Shown piece by piece: positions 57,926-64,000 of a stretch of 64,000 nucleotides of DNA. Position numbers and translations under genes: made by a program. The notes under the pieces are model-generated. The model was given only the letters and a program-made list of their open reading frames with translations, was not told the origin of the DNA and searched no databases. This DNA is from Protopterus annectens. Taxonomy: Eukaryota > Chordata > Ceratodontiformes > Protopteridae. Position 1 is the first letter of the stretch, and every line of letters begins with the position of its first letter. Location of the stretch: positions 613,548,700 through 613,612,699 of the forward strand of contig NC_056748.1 of assembly GCF_019279795.1 (NCBI RefSeq). Reading direction: 5' to 3'.

Positions 57926-57949
57926 GAGATACAAGCTGCAAAATTTGAA

Positions 57950-58626
57950 GGTAATGCTACTCAGTGCTAGAAGTCTAAACCTCAAAATGCACTCATGAGG
58001 CACTCCTAAAAATGGAGAACATCGATATTTGTGCAGTAACTGAGACCTGGTTCAAGGCTCCAGAGAGCACCCCTGCAATACCAGGCTACAACTCTTACCA
58101 TGCTTTTTGGCCACCAAACCAAGACCGAAACACTAAAAGTGGAGGAGTGTCCATATTCACCAAGGATATTCACACATCCAGGCTAGTTGCTCAACACAGT
58201 GCATCTGAAATTCTTCAGGTGCAACTAACACTAGGTAAGAATGCAATCCAAATTGTAGCTTGCTACAGATCCCCCACCATGCTCCAAGATTCTCACTACA
58301 CCTTTCTAGACATACTGGAAAATATTAAGATACAACCAAACACCCTAATACTGGGTGATTTCAACTACCTTGCCATTAACTGGGAAAACTCCTTGGGTAC
58401 CAACATCTTTTCCCAACGGTTCTTGGAATTCATAAATTTTAATGCCCTGGATCAACTAATCCATTGTCCCACCAGGGGCTCCAATGTCCTAGACCTGGTC
58501 ATTACCAACATGGGAGATAGATGCTCCACACTAGTGGTTACCCCCTCATTGGTCAAGTCTGACCATAAGCAAATCACCCTTGACATCCACATCCCACCCC
58601 CACCCCCAGTAAGAAAACCTCCATAA
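57950..58626 (+). pseudogene. CR1-like ORF2, AP-endonuclease domain
   Basis: A leader (NLKVMLLSARSLNLKMHS, about 57936-57990) is in a different frame from the main part, which begins near 58012 with ENIDICAVTETWFK, holding the catalytic Glu. It continues with GGVSIFTKD, VACYRSPT, LILGDFNYLAINW (Asp and Asn) and SDHKQITLDI (Asp, His). All visible active-site motifs are kept. The frame ends at a stop at about 58624 after a proline-rich PPPPPV stretch. Confidence 0.88.
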
Positions 58627-58649
58627 AAAACTTCTCCAAAGCCAACTTC

Positions 58650-58964
58650 ATGCTACTCAAGTCAGAAGTGACAAACTTCATGGCATCCATGCAGACAGGA
58701 TCTGAAAGTTTGACTGCTGAGTCCTACACTAAGGCACTGTACGATCACATCCACTCATGCATGAATCGTGCCATCCCAAATAGAACCAAGATGCTCTCCT
58801 CCAAAAAAAGGAAGCCAATCAGGTGGTCCCCTGCCATAAACAAACTATACAACAGAAGGAAGAAACTGTTGCAGAAAAGAGGAAAATCCCAGGATGCAAA
58901 GAACTCCATTACCAGCTTCAATAAGAAGCTGAGAGCCCTCATAAAATCCTCAAAAGCTAGTTAG
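58650..58964 (+). pseudogene. CR1-like ORF2, linker between endonuclease and RT
   Basis: The lysine-rich frame SPAINKLYNRRKKLLQKRGK matches the same region of the older copy (25783-25481, RLNRLYNKREKIFAKIRK). It ends at a stop, after which IAKDSKDNHKAFYSYV continues the linker. Confidence 0.85.
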
Positions 58965-59031
58965 GAAAATAAAATTGCCAAAGATTCCAAAGACAACCAC
59001 AAGGCATTCTATAGTTATGTCAAGAATCTAA

Positions 59032-59898
59032 ATGGCAATGCTCAGATCTGCTCTGAGCTACAACAGAATGGCATTAAATATACTGATCCCAAGGATATTG
59101 CCAACATCCTGGCAGATCGATTTAGTGACAACTTCACCCCCCTCTCACCCCCCTAAAGGGCCCATCTCAATACCAAAAGATTGCCAAATTCCAGTAATCA
59201 TGGCCACACAGGTAGAAACCATACTTTCCAAAGCTAAGAATACAGCATCCATGGGACCAGATGACATCCCGGGCTGTGTACTACATGAACTACAAAATGA
59301 ACTGGCACCTCACCTAAGTGTCATGTTTAATCATAGCCTCACCTCAGGCTTCGTGCCCACTGAGTGGCGCACAGCTACAGTTATCCCACTCCACAAGAGG
59401 GGATCCACCTAGGATCCTGGGAACTACTGGCCCATCAGTCTTACGAGCCTGATCTGCAAGGGCATGGAACTTATAAACAAAGACATTGGCAACCATCAAA
59501 CACTGGACCCCATCCAGTTTGGGTTCATGAAGGGCCAATCTTGTCTCCTGAACCTGATAGACTTCTTTGAATCAGTCTCCAGAGCTGTGGACGAGGGTAA
59601 GGTGGTCCACACAGTCTATCTGGACCTCACCAAGGCCTTCAACACAATCCCCCATTCAGGAATCATAGATAAACTTACTAAGCTGGGCATAAATCCCTAC
59701 GTCACTTGTTGGGTAGCCAACTGGCTTACTGATGGAACCCAGACTGTAAAAATGGCCGACTCCAAATCCAGCTCCAGACAAGTGACAAGTGGAGTACCTC
59801 AGGGTTCAGTCCTGGGACCGCTCTTGTTTGGCATCAACTTCTCTGAAGTACAGGCCAAAACTAAGGGACTCTGGCTAACAAAATTCACAGATGACTGA
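59032..59898 (+). pseudogene. CR1-like ORF2, reverse transcriptase core
   Basis: The RT reads PDDIPGCVLHELQNELAPHL, then TATVIPLHKRGS, NYWPISLTSLICKGMEL, FGFMKGQSCLLNL, VYLDLTKAFNTIPHSGIIDK (motif A), TSGVPQGSVLGPLLFG (motif B) and FTDD (motif C, normally YADD). A TAG at about 59410 splits it and another stop follows FTDD at 59896. The motif A first Asp and both motif C Asps are retained; the second motif A Asp is Asn. Confidence 0.9.
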
Positions 59899-59931
59899 CA
59901 ACTGGGAACCATTACTGAATCCCCAAATGAT

Positions 59932-60718
59932 GTGGATATTTTACAAAAGGGCCTTACAGAAACAGATGCTTGGTGCCAGAGCCATGGGCTCAAGCTTAAT
60001 GCCAAGAAATGTATAGTTACATGTACCCATGAATTACCACATAGGTGGCAGTACACTAAACACCGAAAGTGTGATGAGAGACTTAGGGACATAGGTGGAC
60101 AGTGGTCTCACCTTCGATAATCTCATCGCCACAACAGTCAGGAAATCCTTCTATGTGGCACACCTCATCACTAAGGGCTTTTCATCCAGAAAAAAGGAGG
60201 TCATTGTCCCACTATACTCATCCCTCATTAGACCCATTATAGAGTATAACGCCCCATTTGGTATGTACCTCAGAAGACATCTGCAACAGCTGGAAAGGCC
60301 GCAGAAATACCTCACTAAAAGTATCACAGGCCTAAAGCAGATGCCATATGCTGACTTTTTAAAAAAACTCCAGCTATACTCTGTGGCATATCGTCTACTC
60401 AGAGGCGATCTCTGCTTAACATACAAGGTCATGTCAAACCCTGAGCTGTTGGACATGCTCCACTTAAAGAAACGCCAATCCCTCAGAGCCACATGCTCCA
60501 GGGATCTAAACCTTGTCATCACAATGAACAAAACATGCTGGAGGGATAGGTTCCTCACCCAGAGACTCCCCATAATCTGGAATAGACTGCCCATACATGT
60601 CAAGCAGAGCACCTCCTTGGCCCTCTTCAAAAGGAACCTTGATGATTGGATGGGAGATAGGAAATTCACCCCAGGGATCATGTCAGTTGTCCTGCTAGAC
60701 AGGGGTCCAGGGAAGTAA
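59932..60718 (+). pseudogene. CR1-like ORF2, thumb and C-terminal domain
   Basis: Two frames cover this part. The first (59932-60120) has DAWCQSHGLKLNAKKCIVTC. The second (60095-60718) has DSGLTFDNLIATTVRKSFYV, YSSLIRPIIEYNAPFGMYLR, RPQKYLTKSITGLKQMPY, RLLRGDLCLTYKVMS and ends FTPGIMSVVLLDRGPGK. The Y-R-R-R-G-D-L-type motif is diagnostic for CR1/L2-related LINEs. Confidence 0.88.
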
Positions 60719-60899
60719 ATCTGTTGGGAAGAAATATCCAGGGAATTGTTATGGCTAGGCTTGTATAGGGCCTAGGGCCAATAGCCTAGTACTAACCTAT
60801 GAAAAGATTATACAGATTATTTTACACAAATTCAACATATGTAACTTTAGTCTGATGATGCAAGAACATTAAAAAATATTTCATCAACTATATTTACTA

Positions 60900-61275
60900 T
60901 CTTTGTGTACAATACTATCGTAGTGTCAGTCTCAACAGGTCGCACTCTTGCCTTTGGTGCAAGAAAATTAGGAGGTTGTAAGTTCTATTCCTACACCATC
61001 TACTTGGATTCATTTCCAGTACTGACACTGCAGTGTAGCATAAGGGGAGTGTTGCACTCCTGACTGCGACACCTTATGAATGAAATGTTAAAACCAAGGT
61101 ATCATCTGCCTGAGATGGTGATAGCTCAGGTGGATGTAAAAGATCCCATGACACTTATTGAAAAAAGAGTAGCATAAGTTCCCAGGTGCTCTGGCCAAAT
61201 TGCCCCTAGTTAGTATAAATACCTCTTCAGGTCTCCCTGAAAAGAGGACCTCGCTAGTGGGACCAACTCAGTCAA
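60900..61275 (+). mobile_element. tRNA-SINE-like repeat with a widespread fish-SINE core
   Basis: The first part (GTCTCAACAGGTCGCACTC, GGTTGTAAGTTCTATTCC) could be a worn pol III promoter. Further on, GAAATGTTAAAACCAAGGT, GGATGTAAAAGATCCCATGA and GTGCTCTGGCCAAATTGCCC match, from memory, a core found in many fish and deuterostome SINEs. The tail is unclear. Confidence 0.55.
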
Positions 61276-62284
61276 CAAATAGTAAATAAGCGGATCATCT
61301 AAAGTAGAATAAGAATATTGAGTTTTAGTGAGGCAGAGTATTTTCTATCAACCGCCCCCCCCCCCAAAAAAAATTGTAAACATTCTAGAACCATTTTGAA
61401 AACACACTGCAGTGTTGTTGACCTGTCAGTGCCAGTATCTAATGCTAAAATAAAGTGTTGCTGGTTAGGTAGGGAACTTATTCTTTCTAACCAACTGCAC
61501 TTTTTTTTAAAATATGAACATCCAAACTGCAACTGTAAATGTTATTTAACTGGAACTTTCTTTTAACCAGTCATTACTTATTTCCCTTCACTGTCGGACC
61601 ACTGGTGGATAATTTTCATGGTCGGCCTTTTCTCACTAACACTGAAAACCCTGTTTTGTTCTTAGACAGTTATGGATTTTAACCTCCACCCATTCTTTTT
61701 AATCTGAATAATTCTTTCCTGTCATATTAGTTGCTTTAATGAAAACCATATACAGGTCAGCTTTTGCTACCTGCTAAGAAATCTTTCAGTTTGATTTGCT
61801 GCCCACCTGTAGATGCTTCATGTCCTAAAAGAGACAATGGAGTCCACAAATGTATCAACTTTGCATATAACAGCAACTGAGAAAGGATTAGCACTGAAAA
61901 TATAATTTTGAATCTAGAAAAGGAAATTATAACATACCTTAAAAGTGTAACAGAATACAGCTGCCAGGTACAGCTTCTCAAGATATGAACTATTCAAGCA
62001 ACCTATGCTACCTTTATATAGATTTGGGTGCCATTAAATACTGTATTTCTACAGCCTTGAAGTTTTGGGATAGTTGCTCATTTGTTTTCCACCATCTCCT
62101 TGTATTTTGTGGTAACCTTTATATAGATGTATACAATAGTAGGGGTAGGTCCTGGTCACTTCTCCATATGGTGTGTAAGTCACTAACATACCATGTAATC
62201 GACCATTAAAGATGAAGGAATAGAGTTAGTCATTTGTTAAAAAGTAAACTTAATTTTTACTGTAGCAGTAGAAGGGAAATGTTT
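61276..62284. other. Unassigned intronic DNA
   Basis: No gene seen. It includes a C/A homopolymer junction at about 61352-61373. Confidence 0.4.
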
Positions 62285-62289
62285 GAGAT

Positions 62290-62405
62290 GTTTGATTCTC
62301 GGCTGCGATGCCTTCAGTGTGGAGTCTGCATGTCCTCCCTGTGTTTGGGTGGATTTCCTACAGGTGCTCCGGTTTCCTCCAACATTCCAAAGACATGCAG
62401 TAGGT
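62290..62405 (+). mobile_element. HE1/V-SINE-like SINE fragment (central domain)
   Basis: GTGTGGAGTCTGCATGTCCT, GGTGCTCCGGTTTCCTCC and AAAGACATGCAGTAGGTGG mark the central domain. It starts within the B box (TGATTCTCGGCTG) and ends before the 3' tail. Confidence 0.85.
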
Positions 62406-63480
62406 GGTTTTAATGTTTGGTACATGCAATAGTAGACAGATCTGTAGAACACTACCATCAGTATGTCAGATACTTGAATAGGAGAGTAAAGAGTAACTTG
62501 GAAGTCTGTGAAAGTATGCATTCCAGACTGTATGAACAGGCTGTGTAGAAATATGGTGTTACACCTAGAAGGTAACATTTCATTCATAATCTATACTTCA
62601 TTTATCAACAAGCAAAAAGGAATAATGCTGGTTAAGGCTGTCACATTTGTTGATGCCCAAAATGGAAATACTTTTTGAAATGTGAAGTTTTGCAGGACAA
62701 AACACTCCATCACAAATGCAAAGTATGCATTTTAATTATTACTGAAATAGCAGATCTGTTTTGTAAATTGTTAGTTATTTTTTTCATTTTGTTAATAATT
62801 GTTTTTGAAGTACAGTTTCACAATTTTCTGTAATATTTAGAGGAAAGTTAGAAACATTTGTCAGGGCATTTGCTATTTTAATGTCTGTTCATAGGACACA
62901 ACTGAATAAAACAAACTGTTCCTTGAAAAAAAGGATGAGTGGGAACCCTAGTACTATCTGTATGATCCCATAGCATTTCATTGTTAATAACGTTGTTACT
63001 TACAGATAATTTACACAGCTACTGGGTCATTGAGAGACTTGTACACATAATTGTTTTGACATCATCCAATATTACATATACCCTGATTCATGTGAATTTA
63101 TATTCCTATAGCCCTTCTGAGAAGACACTACTAAATACATCTAATGTAAGGCTTTTAGAACAGGGCTCATAAGTTATGGCACTTAACGATTGAACTTTAA
63201 AATCCAAGAAAATCAAACAATAGTCTCAAAAGTTTTAAGAAGTGTAGTAGATAGCAGGTATCTCCAGTTAAGTAAAAACTGCTCAAAGTTTGTGATTATT
63301 CTCCAGCAATATCCATGGGTAGCTCTTACTGAAGAAAATAAAATATATGTTTGAGTTCCACTACAAAAGGTTGAATACATATTCCCTGTAGAGAAGCTGC
63401 TAGAAGCATACAGGGATGCTGAAAGCCTGTTTCTGAAAGCAAATTCGAGAAACTTATCAACTTATCTACAAGAAATACCA
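62406..63480. other. Unassigned intronic DNA
   Basis: No recognised element. Confidence 0.4.
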
Positions 63481-63539
63481 ACTCCCTGAATGACACTTCA
63501 GTGAATATACACTCCCTGTATAGCACCTACAAGATGGCA

Positions 63540-63907
63540 TAGCTGACAACAACATTATTCCCATAGTATTTAGCACTTCCACAGGTATTTTGTATGCTGC
63601 TGACATAAAAGTGCAATGGAAGAATACTTTGGATCCCATAAGACTAGAAAAATATCAAATAGAGGCTCAGAAAAGGAAACAATATGAGGATGACAGAGCT
63701 GCAGATCCCATGGGAGTGGTCCCTGGTATCACTGGGGATAGATGTACAATGCCACGATACTCCAAAGATTGGAAAGGTATGCATACCATTGAGAAAATCA
63801 AAGAAATGGAAAAAAGTTATTTGAGATGCTTAAGAAAGCATAGCATATGGTGCAGGGGAAGAGGAATTACTGCCCATGGAGAGGAATCGACAAAGAGTGC
63901 AGTCTAG
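63540..63907 (+). CDS. Unrecognised coding-like segment
   Basis: An open frame reads about 120 residues, with DNNIIPIVFSTSTGILYAAD at the start, then charged KYQIEAQKRKQYEDDRAA and GVVPGITGDRCTMPRYSKDW. The amino-acid mix is more protein-like than other random frames here, with a charged helix and little low complexity. I do not recognise the family. It may be a worn retroelement ORF; a host exon is less likely, as no clear splice sites bound it. No Met or Kozak context supports a start. Confidence 0.3.
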
Positions 63908-64000
63908 GATCATTCTTTAACCAACCTACAGAATGTTAAAGTGGCAAGATTCACAGAAAATGCTATGGAAGAAGCCACCACCTTGAATGACATCCTGGCT

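Larger units (their letters stand above)
57001..60810 (+). mobile_element. CR1-like LINE, nearly full coding length, lightly broken
   Basis: In order: ORF1 with an esterase domain (57014-57925), ORF2 with AP endonuclease (about 57950-58626), linker (58650-58964), RT (59032-59898) and C-terminal domain (59932-60718), then a short 3' UTR ending near AGCCTAGTACTAACCTATGA (60782-60801). The domain set and the LLRGDLCLTYK motif place it in the CR1/L2 side of the LINEs. About five to six stops or frame changes interrupt ORF2; ORF1 is open. It is the youngest-looking LINE here. Confidence 0.88.
14439..64000 (+). other. ALOX5 intron 1, 5' portion (runs off the window)
   Basis: From the exon 1 donor to the window end I found no plus-strand segment resembling ALOX5 exon 2, which should encode the rest of the PLAT domain (in relatives something like VDEDLGEI, then DDWYLKYI). 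The interval is filled with retroelement relics, SINEs, MITEs and simple repeats, as expected of a giant intron. I scanned by eye, so a diverged exon 2 could be missed; a truncated or rearranged gene is the alternative. Confidence 0.65.

Noticed and set aside
60151-60681. Minus-strand 176-codon frame
   Set aside because: Antisense shadow of the LINE ORF2 C-terminal domain.

Overview
The window is vertebrate nuclear DNA from a large, repeat-laden genome. One host gene is recognisable: the first coding exon of arachidonate 5-lipoxygenase (ALOX5) on the plus strand at 14289-14438, ending at a consensus splice donor. I found no second exon, so the remaining 49.6 kb appears to be the 5' part of intron 1. 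A very long first intron, HE1/V-SINE-like tRNA SINEs, and CR1, L1/Tx1, RTE and Penelope-like retroelements point to a fish-grade or amphibian-grade vertebrate with a giant genome. A lungfish is my best guess; a salamander or cartilaginous fish cannot be excluded. No prokaryotic features, CRISPR arrays, rRNAs or free-standing tRNA genes were seen.

Upstream of the gene (1-14288): a Penelope-like element (PLE) with a tandem and inverted arrangement fills 1-4550. After unassigned DNA with two small MITEs comes a 6.2-kb hAT DNA transposon (7320-13488) with terminal inverted repeats and an 8-bp target duplication. It carries internal tandem arrays, a broken transposase, and nested insertions: a 555-bp CCGAC-rich MITE, an HE1-like SINE, an RTE 3' end and a tRNA-SINE. 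A MITE of the CATACCTCTCAA family lies between the hAT and the presumed ALOX5 promoter.

Intron 1 (14439-64000): a cluster of CATACCTCTCAA MITEs (15.3-17.5 kb); an L1/Tx1 relic (about 17.96-20.3 kb); SINEs; a perfect 11 x 51-bp minisatellite (22419-22979); a minus-strand CR1-like LINE (24.1-27.6 kb); the 3' end of a restriction-like-endonuclease LINE (28.26-28.93 kb); a long L1/Tx1 relic (29.4-35.9 kb); a 386-bp MITE with hairpin ends and 9-bp target duplications (41793-42178); a 28-bp TTAGGG-like degenerate array (44.5-44.9 kb); a second-strand L1/Tx1 relic (46.9-49.2 kb); a CR1 scrap; two further PLE relics (51.3-52.9 and 54.2-55.3 kb); and the best preserved LINE, a CR1-like element with an SGNH-esterase ORF1 and APE-RT ORF2 (57.0-60.8 kb).

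Apart from ALOX5, coding potential comes from mobile elements, all interrupted. The most interesting structures are the hairpin-ended MITE family, the CCGAC-clustered MITE, the inverted PLE, the perfect minisatellite, and the 3'-tail match between a tRNA-SINE and the local CR1-like LINE.
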